From NCBI RefSeq assembly GCF_000620505.1, contig NZ_JIBC01000006.1, positions 434,001-498,000 on the forward strand: a stretch of 64,000 bases of DNA. The letters run 5' to 3'. Position numbers and translations under genes: made by a program. Positions 29,189 through 36,996 of the stretch are shown here, piece after piece. Source of the stretch: Sulfitobacter sp. 20_GPM-1509m (GTDB lineage Bacteria > Pseudomonadota > Alphaproteobacteria > Rhodobacterales > Rhodobacteraceae). The notes beneath the pieces are model-generated. The model searched no databases. It saw only the letters and a list, made by a program, of their open reading frames with translations, and was not told the origin of the DNA. Numbering within the stretch: the first letter of the stretch is position 1; every line of letters starts with the position of its first letter.

Positions 29189-29193
29189 AGTAG

Positions 29194-29221
29194 AAAAGGG
29201 GGGCGGCGCGCCCCCCTTTTT
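29194..29221. terminator. Bidirectional intrinsic terminator
   Basis: AAAAGGGGGGCG (29194-29205), loop GCG, CGCCCCCCTTTT (29209-29220). The symmetric A and T tracts allow termination from both sides, between the plus-strand polyamine operon and the minus-strand sigma factor gene. Confidence 0.93.
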
Positions 29222-29225
29222 GTTT

Positions 29226-29696
29226 TCAGTTCAACTCCCCCTCCAACTCCTGCCGCAGTCTTGCCCGCGCCCGTGCGAGGCGCGACATGACGGTGCCCTG
29301 CGGCACGCCTGTCAGCCGGGCCAGTTGTGCAGGGGAGCTTTCTCCACCTGCGACCAGCCGCATCAGGTCCGCCTGATCGCGCGGCAATGTCTCGATGACG
29401 CGCAGGGCGTCGGCGCAGTCCAGCCGCATCGGGGCTTCTGGCTGAACTGTGGCGTGGTCTTCCTCCAGTTCCTCGGTGTCGGCTGCACGCCGCCATGACA
29501 TGCGTGCCTGATTGGTCAGCGTGCGCATGGCATAGGCGGGCAGGTCGTCGATGGGGCCACCACGGCGGGCGCGCTGGATCAGGCGCAGCAGTGTTTCCTG
29601 CACCAGATCGTCAGCGGCGCTGTGGGACCGGGTCAGCCGACGCGCACGGCGGGTCAGCATGGGGATGAGGCGGGTCAGGGGTGCATGTGTTGTCAT
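29226..29696 (-). CDS. Small ECF-like RNA polymerase sigma factor
   Basis: 156 residues with a sigma region 2 (SAADDLVQETLLRLIQRARRG, about 26-46) and a region 4 HTH (PAQLARLTGVPQGTVMSRLARARARLRQEL, about 120-150), separated by a short acidic linker. No anti-sigma gene is adjacent, unusual for ECF factors. The divergent neighbour encodes a secreted EF-hand protein instead. Its target promoters cannot be inferred. Start ATG 29696 is the only one giving an intact region 2. Confidence 0.88.
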   Translation of the reverse strand: MTTHAPLTRLIPMLTRRARRLTRSHSAADDLVQETLLRLIQRARRGGPIDDLPAYAMRTLTNQARMSWRRAADTEELEEDHATVQPEAPMRLDCADALRVIETLPRDQADLMRLVAGGESSPAQLARLTGVPQGTVMSRLARARARLRQELEGELN

Positions 29697-29845
29697 GGCG
29701 CGACCTAACCCTGTGCGCGCGGTGCTGAACAGACGGGGGGTTTATGCCGATCCGGTGCCGCGCCCCTTTTTGGGCGACCGCTTGCCGAGGGTCATGGCGC
29801 GGATCGGCGTGCTATCGCGCGTGGGTTGTTTGGGCCGACAGGGCA

Positions 29846-29902
29846 GGGACGCAAAGCAGGCTTTCCGCATCAAACCCTATGAGCGCCCAACGAGGCCTCG
29901 TT
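29846..29902 (+). promoter_or_regulatory. Leader elements before the EF-hand gene
   Basis: Within the 233-bp divergent gap are GGGACGCAAAGC (29846-29857), a perfect 14-bp palindrome AACGAGGCCTCGTT (29889-29902) ending 27 bp before the start codon, and two TAACCAAG copies 10 bp apart (29902, 29912). The palindrome could be an operator or a small hairpin. The first motif resembles a riboswitch core but incompletely. Confidence 0.4.
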
Positions 29903-29929
29903 AACCAAGACTAACCAAGGAGTACCACC

Positions 29930-30184
29930 ATGACCAAGTTCACAACATTCGCCGCAGCCGTTGCCGTCGCCGCTTGCCCGATGATCGCAAGCGCGAACAC
30001 CGCGGCAGAGCTGGACGCCAATCAGGACGGTTACCTGACACTGGACGAGCTGCAGGTTGCATATCCGGACATGGACGGTGATCAGTTCACCCTGCTTGAT
30101 CTGGACGCCAACGGCGCGCTGGACGCAGAAGAAATTGCCGCCGCCACCGAGGCCGGCATGTTGCCTGCGCCCAACGAAGGCTAA
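29930..30184 (+). CDS. Secreted small EF-hand protein
   Basis: 84 residues. A signal peptide (MTKFTTFAAAVAVAACPMIASA) is followed by two calcium-binding loops: DANQDGYLTLDE (about 30-41) and DLDANGALDAEE (about 57-68), each with acidic residues at positions 1, 3 and 12. It would be a compact periplasmic or surface calcium protein. AAGGAG lies eight bases before the ATG. It diverges from the sigma factor gene, a context that suggests joint regulation. The role is otherwise unknown. Confidence 0.85.
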   Translation: MTKFTTFAAAVAVAACPMIASANTAAELDANQDGYLTLDELQVAYPDMDGDQFTLLDLDANGALDAEEIAAATEAGMLPAPNEG

Positions 30185-30251
30185 GGCCCACCAAGGCGTT
30201 TTGCGCAAGAGTCAAAGCAACGACTTGATGTAAACGCGAAACGCCGACAGG

Positions 30252-30290
30252 CAGGCGTCCGGTTTTCCCCAGTCCCGGACGCCTGTTTTC
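30252..30290 (+). terminator. Intrinsic terminator after EF-hand gene
   Basis: CAGGCGTCCGG (30252-30262) and CCGGACGCCTG (30275-30285) form a perfect 11-pair stem followed by TTTTC. It also abuts the stop of the minus-strand methyltransferase gene, which may use its reverse. Confidence 0.92.
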
Positions 30291-31828
30291 TATGCGGGCA
30301 AGTGAATGTTGAACTTTGCCCGTATCGCCGCATCCAGAGCCGGATCGAACCGCGCGGCGGATCGCTTTGCCAGTATCTCATTCTTGCGCGCAGTGGCCTG
30401 CGCGATCAGGTCCGGTTTGCCCCGCTCGGCCCATTCCTTGGGCGATGTCCGGTCGCCGAGGGCGGGATAGACATTGTCCATTTCCATCCGGCCCAGCGTT
30501 TCCGCTGTGCCCAGGTAATGCCCCGGTCCGCCCATGCAGACGGCGGCCATCTGGTCCAGCGCCATGGTTTCGTCCGTGACCTCGATCCCGCGCACACAGC
30601 GCAGGGCCTGACCGATCAGATCGTCGCCCATGATCAGGCTTTCGTGACAGAACCCCAGCAACGAGGCGTGCATGCCCGCAGCCTCGTACACCATGTTCAG
30701 CCCCGACAGACCGGCCATCACGTTTGAACACATCTGTTCCCAACCGGCCTGCATATCGGGCAGTTTGCTGTCGGCAATGCCCGCAGCGGCCCCGCCGGGC
30801 AGGTCGTAGAACTGGTGCATCTGGGCACAGCCTGCCGTCAGCAGCGCCTGTTCGCCGGACCCGCCGGTCATCGCACCGGTGCGCAGGTCCAGATCAAAGG
30901 GCCATGTGCCAAAGATCGCAGGCGCGCCGGGTTTGACGGCGTGGACATAAACCAGCCCCGCCAGACATTCCGCCACCGCCTGCACGATTGCGCCTGCGAT
31001 ACTGCCCGGAGCCGTTGCACCCGACATGCCTGCGGACAGCAGCAGCACGGGCATGCCGTGTTTGATGCAGGCCTCCATCACGAGGCAGGATTCGGTGGCG
31101 AATTTCATCGGCGGGACGACAAAGCAGTTCGAGTTGCTGACAAAGGGGCGTTCGCGCCACGCCGTTTCACCGCCCGCGATCATGTGCAGCATCTCGATGG
31201 CGGGGGCGACATAGGACGGATCGGTAAAGGACACGCCGACGTGTTTGGTCGTCCCGGCGGTGCAGGCATAGACCGAGTTCATGTCCATCTCGAAGTTGTC
31301 AAAGATGTCGCGACAGACCATCGGTCGCTGGACAAAATGGATGTTGTCCAGCCGATCACAGATGCGTGCGGCGTCGTGCAGATCCTGAACCGTGCTTTCG
31401 CGATAGGTGCGCCCGTCGGGTTCCACCATATGCACCGCAGCGCCTGCGGTGCCGTAGTGCACGCGGGTGCCTGACAGGTCCAGATCATGCTGCCCGTCGC
31501 GGCTGTACAGGGTCAGTGATCGGTTGGCGCGCGCGATCGTGTCCTCGACCAGCGCGCGGGGAAAGCGGATGCGCCCGTCGTCGCCCTGAATGGCCCCCGC
31601 GGCGGTCAGATAGGCAACGCCCGACGGGGGCGCTTCGGCCAGGCCAATACGCTCAAGCGCCTCCAGGGCGGCACTGTGGATTCGCAAAACGTCCGTTTCG
31701 GTCAGGGGTTTGTACTGTCCGCCGGGCATTCCGGGGCGGATGGGGCGCAGGTGTTCGGCCAGAGGGGCGGCACGTGCGGCGCGGCGTGCCGCGCGGCCGC
31801 CGGAGCGCGAAGGAGTTTGATCGTTCAT
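30290..31828 (-). CDS. Trimethylamine methyltransferase (MttB) family protein, non-pyrrolysine
   Basis: 512 residues. Seen: an Arg/Ala-rich N-terminus (SGGRAARRAARAAP), then LEALERIGLAEAPP, a barrel region with VHYGTAGAAVHMVEPDGRTYRE and PGHYLGTAETLGRMEMDNVYPALGDR, typical of MttB. No in-frame TAG occurs, so it is the non-pyrrolysine subgroup. Characterised members demethylate glycine betaine and related quaternary amines onto a corrinoid protein. No corrinoid partner is in the window, so the substrate is open. The start is ATG 31828 (MNDQTPSRSGG); longer frames extend into intergenic sequence with inverted repeats. Confidence 0.87.
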   Translation of the reverse strand: MNDQTPSRSGGRAARRAARAAPLAEHLRPIRPGMPGGQYKPLTETDVLRIHSAALEALERIGLAEAPPSGVAYLTAAGAIQGDDGRIRFPRALVEDTIARANRSLTLYSRDGQHDLDLSGTRVHYGTAGAAVHMVEPDGRTYRESTVQDLHDAARICDRLDNIHFVQRPMVCRDIFDNFEMDMNSVYACTAGTTKHVGVSFTDPSYVAPAIEMLHMIAGGETAWRERPFVSNSNCFVVPPMKFATESCLVMEACIKHGMPVLLLSAGMSGATAPGSIAGAIVQAVAECLAGLVYVHAVKPGAPAIFGTWPFDLDLRTGAMTGGSGEQALLTAGCAQMHQFYDLPGGAAAGIADSKLPDMQAGWEQMCSNVMAGLSGLNMVYEAAGMHASLLGFCHESLIMGDDLIGQALRCVRGIEVTDETMALDQMAAVCMGGPGHYLGTAETLGRMEMDNVYPALGDRTSPKEWAERGKPDLIAQATARKNEILAKRSAARFDPALDAAIRAKFNIHLPA

Positions 31829-31978
31829 GATGAAAGTTCCGTGATCAGGACTGGGGCAGGGCAATCGGGGGGCGATCCCCTCAGGGCCTGCCACGCGCCG
31901 CGCGTCCGCGCTCGGCACCAATCGTGCGCACAACAAGGGCGATTTTACACAGATCGGCCTGCATACCGGTCTCCTTGA

Positions 31979-32071
31979 AGGACAGCACAATCCGGCTGTC
32001 CTGTACGGGCTGAAATGATCCTGCGCCGCTTTGCGACGTCTTTCCTGTTCATTTGCGACATAGGGTCGCAA
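31979..32071. promoter_or_regulatory. Inverted repeats upstream of the mttB-like gene
   Basis: In the 435-bp gap between mttB-like and OMP genes lie AGGACAGC/GCTGTCCT (31979-31986 and 31995-32002), two direct TTTGCGAC copies 22 bp apart (32030 and 32052), and an inverted GTCGCAA (32065-32071) that makes TTGCGAC-N5-GTCGCAA a perfect palindrome with the second copy. Three half-sites suggest a regulator-binding region. No gene was recognised in the gap. Confidence 0.5.
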
Positions 32072-32263
32072 TCCGACCACGGCCATTCGCCGCTTATGCC
32101 ACCATGGCTTTGCGCGGGTTCCCGCTTTGCGCGAGCAGAACACGAAAAAGTGGGTGGAACTTTACCCCTCCAATGGCGTTTTCCTCTCAGTCGATGGGAA
32201 CACAGGCTGCTTGCAGTCCCCATGGCAATGAATGCTTAAGAAAATAAAACCAGGAGCAAAAAT

Positions 32264-32842
32264 ATGAAACGTATCGTATATGCAGGCGCACTGACACTTG
32301 CTGCAACAGCATCTTACGCCGGCGCACCCGCTGATCCGGTCATCGAATCCCCCGTGTACACACCCGCACCGGTCGAAACATACACCGGCGGTGACTGGAC
32401 TGGCTTCTACGCTGGTGGCCAGTTGGGCTATGCTGACATCGACGGCACCGGTGCTGCCGACGGTTCGGGCGGCACATACGGTATCCACGGCGGGTACAAC
32501 TATGACTTTGGTCAGTTCGTCATGGGTGGCGAAGTCGATTATGACAAGCTGGACATCGACCTGGGCGGCGCGGCAACTGCGGACAGCGTTGCACGCCTGA
32601 AACTGAAAGCAGGCTACGACCTGGGCAAAACCCTGGTTTACGTCACAGCCGGTGCCGCACGTGCCGACACCTCGCTGGGTAGCGAGAACGGCGATTTCTA
32701 CGGTCTGGGCGTTGCCTACAAGGTGAATGACAAGTTCACCATGGGCGGCGAAGTTCTGGAGCACAGCTTTGACGACATCGCAGGTTCGGGCGTGGACGCA
32801 GATGCGACCACATTCACCCTGCGCGGTTCGTACAACTTCTAA
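32264..32842 (+). CDS. Small outer-membrane beta-barrel protein
   Basis: 192 residues. The signal peptide ends at TASYA-GAPAD. A short Pro-rich stretch leads to an opacity-like eight-strand barrel: GDWTGFYAGGQLGYADI, GIHGGYNYDFGQFVMGGEVDYDKL, ARLKLKAGYDLGKTLVYVTAGAA, ending in the FTLRGSYNF strand with C-terminal Phe used for outer-membrane insertion. An AGGAGC site precedes the ATG. Members include porin-like and adhesin-like OMPs of unknown cargo. Its codon bias is clean, consistent with high expression. Confidence 0.88.
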   Translation: MKRIVYAGALTLAATASYAGAPADPVIESPVYTPAPVETYTGGDWTGFYAGGQLGYADIDGTGAADGSGGTYGIHGGYNYDFGQFVMGGEVDYDKLDIDLGGAATADSVARLKLKAGYDLGKTLVYVTAGAARADTSLGSENGDFYGLGVAYKVNDKFTMGGEVLEHSFDDIAGSGVDADATTFTLRGSYNF

Positions 32843-32856
32843 GCAACCGACACAGT

Positions 32857-32879
32857 CAGGGCGCCCGTTGGGCGACCTG
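32857..32879 (+). terminator. Hairpin after OMP gene
   Basis: CAGGGCGCCC, loop GTT, GGGCGACCTG. A ten-pair stem with one mismatch just after the OMP stop, followed by a weak T-containing stretch. Confidence 0.5.
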
Positions 32880-32920
32880 ATGTTATGAAAACTGGAGCGG
32901 CGGCGTGTTTGTCAGGTGGT

Positions 32921-33772
32921 TTACCACTTGCCCGACGCGCCGCCGCCTCCGCTTGAGCCACCACCGAACGAACTGCTGCCGGAGGACGAAGACGACCGGT
33001 TGGCCGACACCATCGGGATCGCGATAATGGCGGTCTGGGCAAAGTCGCAGTTGGCGCAGGTTGTCTTGCGCTCTTTCCGGCCTTTCGAGGTGCGGGTCGC
33101 AGCCTCCAACGTCTCATCCTCGATCCGAAGTCCGCCGCGTTTGCCACAGGACGGGCATTTGCGCATTTTCGCGCGAAACTTTGCTCCGAAGATCAGCCCC
33201 ACAATCCCCAACGGAAAAATCCACAGCCACCACAGCCCGCCGCTCTTGGCGGGCTTTGCAGGTTCGGGGGGCGGGCTGTTGGCCGCAAAGGGGCGGGCGA
33301 TCACGTCGATGGTGGCGCTGACGCCTTGGGTGATCCCGGCGGGATAATCACCCTCCCTGAACTTGGGCAGGAACGCATCCTGTACCACGGCCTCGGCCAC
33401 GTCATTCCATGCATCGCCATAGCCTGCGCCCAGCTCCAGCCGCATGGCGCGGTCGCCGGGCAGAACAAGCACCATGATCCCGTCATTGCGGTCGGCATTG
33501 CCGACGCCCCAGTGGTTGAACAGGCCGGTGGCAAATTCCTCCAGCGTGGCGTCGGGGTCGTAGGTCTCCTGCCGTGTCAGGGTGACAACGGTCATTTCGA
33601 TCCCGGTGTCATCGCGCAGGGCGTCAAGCTGTGCGGCAATCGCAGCCTCGGTGTCGGCGGGCAGGATGTCGGCAAAGTCGTTGACGGTGGTTGAATTGTA
33701 GTCGGGATAGAACTGCGCACCGGCCAGCGCGGGCCAGAGCGCCAATACAAGGGCAGCGACAATCCGGGTCAT
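32921..33772 (-). CDS. TPM-domain membrane protein (YgcG family)
   Basis: 283 residues. After a signal peptide comes a TPM domain (about 24-150: VNDFADILPADTEAAIAAQLDAL, GIEMTVVTLTRQETYDPDATLEEFATGLFNHWGVG, DNDGIMVLVLPGDRAMRLELG). A membrane helix follows (LWWLWIFPLGIVGLIFG, about 178-195), then a Cys4 zinc ribbon (CPSCG and CANC) and a Ser/Gly tail ending SGGGGASGKW. TPM domains occur in envelope quality-control proteins. No partner lipoprotein is seen, but the gene is close to mntH (86 bp). Confidence 0.85.
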   Translation of the reverse strand: MTRIVAALVLALWPALAGAQFYPDYNSTTVNDFADILPADTEAAIAAQLDALRDDTGIEMTVVTLTRQETYDPDATLEEFATGLFNHWGVGNADRNDGIMVLVLPGDRAMRLELGAGYGDAWNDVAEAVVQDAFLPKFREGDYPAGITQGVSATIDVIARPFAANSPPPEPAKPAKSGGLWWLWIFPLGIVGLIFGAKFRAKMRKCPSCGKRGGLRIEDETLEAATRTSKGRKERKTTCANCDFAQTAIIAIPMVSANRSSSSSGSSSFGGGSSGGGGASGKW

Positions 33773-33858
33773 GGCAAAACCTTTCCTGAAAATGGAAACA
33801 GGTTAGCGCAGAACTCTGGTGTTGTGTGGTGAAAGTTGCAGGGTTTTTCCCCGCGTGG

Positions 33859-35148
33859 CTATCCGGCAAAGATCAGGGTCGACAGGCCGAAGAAATCGGC
33901 AAGCAGGACAAAGTTCAGCCCCAGCACCGCCACCGCCCCCAGGATCGCGAGGGTTTTCAGCACCGGACCAATGGCAAAAGTCCCCATGATGTCCTTGCGC
34001 GCGGCAAAGATGATCAGCGCCACCATCGGCACCGGCAGGGCGATCGACAGCACCACCTGGCTCATGATCAGCGCCTGGGTTGCGTTCACCCCCATGCCGA
34101 CAACCGCAAAGGCGGGAACCATCGTCACCAGACGGCGCAGCCAGATGGGCACGCGGAAATGCAAGAACCCCTGCATGATCATTTGCCCCGCCATTGTCCC
34201 CACAACCGAGCTTGAGATGCCCGAGGCGATCAACGAGGCCAGGAACATGCCCGCCGCTGCCGCCCCCAGAAGCGGGGTCAGCGTGTGATAGGCGGTTTCG
34301 ATCTCGGCCACGTCGGAATGGCCCTGGTGGAACGCACTGGCCGCCATGATCACCATCGCGATGTTGACCGTGCCCGCCACGGCAAGTGCCAGCACCACCT
34401 CTATGTTGGAAAACCGCAGCACGGTGCGGCGGTCGGCGTCGTGTCGGACAACGGCACGCGATTGCATCAGGCCCGAGTGCAGGTAGATCGCATGCGGCAT
34501 GACCGTGGCCCCGATGATGCCCACGGCGATGGTCAGCGCGGCGGTGTCCGGCAGAACCGGCTGCACCATTCCCAGACCAGCAGCGGCCCAGTCCACGGGC
34601 GCGATCAGAAGCTCGGCCAGATAGCACAGCCCGATCACGCCAACCATCGCCCCGATGATCAGCTCCATCGGGCGAAATCCCCGCGCCTCGAAGATCAGGA
34701 TCGCATAGGTCACGATGGCGGTGACCACCATGCCTGCAAAGAGCGGCAGGCCGAACAGCAGCGACAGCCCGATGGCACCGCCCAGAAACTCGGCCAGGTC
34801 GGTGGCCATGGCGGCAACTTCGCTGATGGCCCACATGATCCAGACCACGGGTCTGGAAAAGTTGTCCCGCGACAGTTCCGCCAGATTGCGCCCCGTGACG
34901 ATCCCCAGCCGTGCCGACAGCGCCTGAAACAGCATGGCGATAAAGTTCGCCAGCACCACGACCCACAACAGTTTGTAGCCATAACCGGCACCGGCCTGAA
35001 TGTTGGTCGCATAGTTGCCGGGGTCCATGTAGGCGACCGATGCGATGATCGCGGGGCCTGCAAACAACAGCTTGCCGCGCCAGCCGGGGCGCTCTCCGCG
35101 CAGGACCGCTGTGATACCGCTGCGGGTTTTGTCAGTCAGGGTGGGCAT
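33859..35148 (-). CDS. mntH: NRAMP-family manganese transporter
   Basis: Proton-driven Mn(II) importer in the inner membrane. 429 residues with eleven hydrophobic helices. The first-helix metal motif DPGNYATNIQAGAG (about 42-55) and the sixth-helix GATVMPHAIYLHSGLMQ (MPH) are diagnostic. Start ATG 35148 (MPTLTDKTRS) is chosen; an upstream in-frame start would cross the palindromic operator. It diverges from mntR, with a palindrome beginning 29 bp before the start, indicating MntR control. Confidence 0.94.
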   Translation of the reverse strand: MPTLTDKTRSGITAVLRGERPGWRGKLLFAGPAIIASVAYMDPGNYATNIQAGAGYGYKLLWVVVLANFIAMLFQALSARLGIVTGRNLAELSRDNFSRPVVWIMWAISEVAAMATDLAEFLGGAIGLSLLFGLPLFAGMVVTAIVTYAILIFEARGFRPMELIIGAMVGVIGLCYLAELLIAPVDWAAAGLGMVQPVLPDTAALTIAVGIIGATVMPHAIYLHSGLMQSRAVVRHDADRRTVLRFSNIEVVLALAVAGTVNIAMVIMAASAFHQGHSDVAEIETAYHTLTPLLGAAAAGMFLASLIASGISSSVVGTMAGQMIMQGFLHFRVPIWLRRLVTMVPAFAVVGMGVNATQALIMSQVVLSIALPVPMVALIIFAARKDIMGTFAIGPVLKTLAILGAVAVLGLNFVLLADFFGLSTLIFAG

Positions 35149-35176
35149 GGGTTTATCCAGTTGGCTCCTGTTTGAA

Positions 35177-35272
35177 ACATAGCCTTGGCTATGTGGCATG
35201 CAACCGGCAATTTCTCTTCTGTGCAGCGGATGTGGCTGTCTTGATGGTAATGTTTCTAAGCCTTGGCTATAT
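35177..35272. promoter_or_regulatory. Two MntR operator palindromes in the mntH-mntR gap
   Basis: Site 1 at 35177-35194 is a perfect palindrome ACATAGCC-TT-GGCTATGT near mntH. Site 2 at 35255-35272 (TCTAAGCC-TT-GGCTATAT) shares the 12-base core AGCCTTGGCTAT and lies 33 bp before mntR. One site per divergent promoter fits Mn-dependent repression of mntH and autoregulation of mntR. Confidence 0.85.
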
Positions 35273-35305
35273 AACATGCTTAGCTTGCAGCCGGATGCTT
35301 TGCCC

Positions 35306-35743
35306 ATGTCGACCACACCTTCCAGCCCAGTGACCCACGCCGACCGTTTCGCCCGCGCCCGCGAGGCGCAATCGGTGGCGCTGCTGGAAGACTACGCCGA
35401 GCTGATCGGGGATCTTCATGCCGAAATGGGCGAGGCACGGGTTGCAGACATTGCGGCGCGGATGGGGGTGGCGCAGCCGACGGCGACCAAGGCGGTTTCG
35501 CGGCTGAAGCGGGAAGGGCTGGCAACCTCACGTCCTTATCGCGGCGTGTTCCTGACCGATACGGGGACGGCCCTTGCGGACCGGGTCCGGCGGCGGCACC
35601 GCACGGTTGTGTCGTTTCTCGTGGCCGTCGGTGTGCCCGAGGATGTGGCCGAACTGGATGCCGAAGGGATCGAGCATCATGTCTCGGACCAGACGCTGTC
35701 GGCCTTTGACCGCTTTCTCTCGGCGGGCACGCCCGAGGATTGA
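35306..35743 (+). CDS. mntR: DtxR-family manganese regulator MntR
   Basis: 145-residue metal-responsive repressor. N-terminal winged HTH (about 35-75, VADIAARMGVAQPTATKAVSRLKREGL), then the dimer/metal domain with RPYRGVFLTDTGTALADRVRRRHRTV and GVPEDVAELDAEGIEHHVSD, whose Asp, Glu and His ligands bind Mn. The C-terminal SH3-like domain of DtxR is absent, as in MntR. ATG 35306 is used; in-frame upstream starts would overlap operator site 2. Followed 89 bp later by an MFS gene. Confidence 0.93.
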   Translation: MSTTPSSPVTHADRFARAREAQSVALLEDYAELIGDLHAEMGEARVADIAARMGVAQPTATKAVSRLKREGLATSRPYRGVFLTDTGTALADRVRRRHRTVVSFLVAVGVPEDVAELDAEGIEHHVSDQTLSAFDRFLSAGTPED

Positions 35744-35832
35744 TGCAGGCTTGCGCCGCGCCAAAGCATCTTTCCCATCTCCGCAAGCTCTGTCAGAACA
35801 GGTGCAGACCCTATGACGGAAAGCGCCCGCAC

Positions 35833-36996
35833 ATGACCCGCACGCCCATTGCCCTCGTCTTTGCACTTTGGGGCGCGGGGCTGGGGGCGGCGGCGCAATA
35901 TGGCAAGATCAGCGTTATCTTTGACCAGCTGCCGCGTCTCTACCCCGAGGCAGGGACGGCCCTGGGCTGGGCGGTGTCGCTGGTGGGGCTGCTTGGCATC
36001 ATCTTTGGCGTGGTGGCCGGGCTTTTGGTGGCGCGCATCCGGTATCGGCGCGCGCTGTTGCTGTCACTGTGGCTGGGGGCTGCGGTGTCGGCAGTGCAGG
36101 CGACGATGCCATCGTTTCACTGGTTTCTGGCCCTGCGCGCCATCGAGGGGCTGTCGCATCTGGGGCTGGTGGTCGCAGCGCCCACGCTGATCGCGCAGAT
36201 CACAGCCCCCAAGGATCGCGGCTGGGCGCTGACCCTGTGGGGGACATTCTTTGGCGTGGCCTTTGCGGTTCTGACATGGGGAGGGCTGCCGCTGGTGGGG
36301 GCATGGGGCGTGCCCGCGCTGTTTGTGGCGCACAGCCTCTATATGGCGGGTTTTGCCCTGATCCTTATGGTCTGGCTGCGCAAGCTGCCGGGGACGGGGC
36401 CGGACACGCCGCTGTCGCTGGGGCAGGTGCTGCGCGGTCATGTGACAATCTACAGCTCGGCGCGGATCGCGGCACCGGGGCTGGGGTGGCTGTTCTACAC
36501 GTTTTGCTTCGTGTCGATCCTGACGGTGCTGCCGCCCTATATTACCGAGGATTTGCGGGCGGTGATCATGGGGTCCATGCCGCTTGTGTCGATCGTGGTG
36601 TCGATGACGCTTGGCGTATGGCTTCTGAGGCATCGCAGCGCAGTCTGGGTGGTGTCCCTTGGCTTTGGCCTCAGCGCGCTGTCGATCCTGTGGCTGTGGG
36701 TGCAGCCCGGTCTGCCGCTGGGGTGCCTCGCGCTGGCCGCGTCAATGGGGTTGATCCAGGGGGCGACCTTTGCTGCTGTCCCGCAGCTGAATGCCACCGC
36801 CGCCACACAGGCGCAGGCCAACGGGGCGATGGCGCAGATGGGCAATCTGGGCAACACGCTGGGCACGCCGGTGATGGCGGCCGCGCTGGCCGGTCTGGGC
36901 TATTCCGCCCTGCCATTGCTGGCAGGGACGGCCTTTGTCGCCGGGCTGGTGCTGCACCTGTTGCTGGCGGCGCAGCGCCGCCGCGTTATGGCGTGA
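35833..36996 (+). CDS. MFS transporter
   Basis: 387 residues with about 12 hydrophobic helices and a basic loop RIRYRR after helix 2 (the MFS motif A position), plus FHWFLALRAIEGLSHLGLVVAAPTLIAQI in helices 3-4. The substrate is unknown; the sequence resembles the drug and sugar-efflux/CynX-like carriers. The start is ATG 35833. Its 3' end overlaps that of the minus-strand vWA gene by 11 bp. It may be co-transcribed with mntR, but nothing shows a manganese link. Confidence 0.85.
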   Translation: MTRTPIALVFALWGAGLGAAAQYGKISVIFDQLPRLYPEAGTALGWAVSLVGLLGIIFGVVAGLLVARIRYRRALLLSLWLGAAVSAVQATMPSFHWFLALRAIEGLSHLGLVVAAPTLIAQITAPKDRGWALTLWGTFFGVAFAVLTWGGLPLVGAWGVPALFVAHSLYMAGFALILMVWLRKLPGTGPDTPLSLGQVLRGHVTIYSSARIAAPGLGWLFYTFCFVSILTVLPPYITEDLRAVIMGSMPLVSIVVSMTLGVWLLRHRSAVWVVSLGFGLSALSILWLWVQPGLPLGCLALAASMGLIQGATFAAVPQLNATAATQAQANGAMAQMGNLGNTLGTPVMAAALAGLGYSALPLLAGTAFVAGLVLHLLLAAQRRRVMA

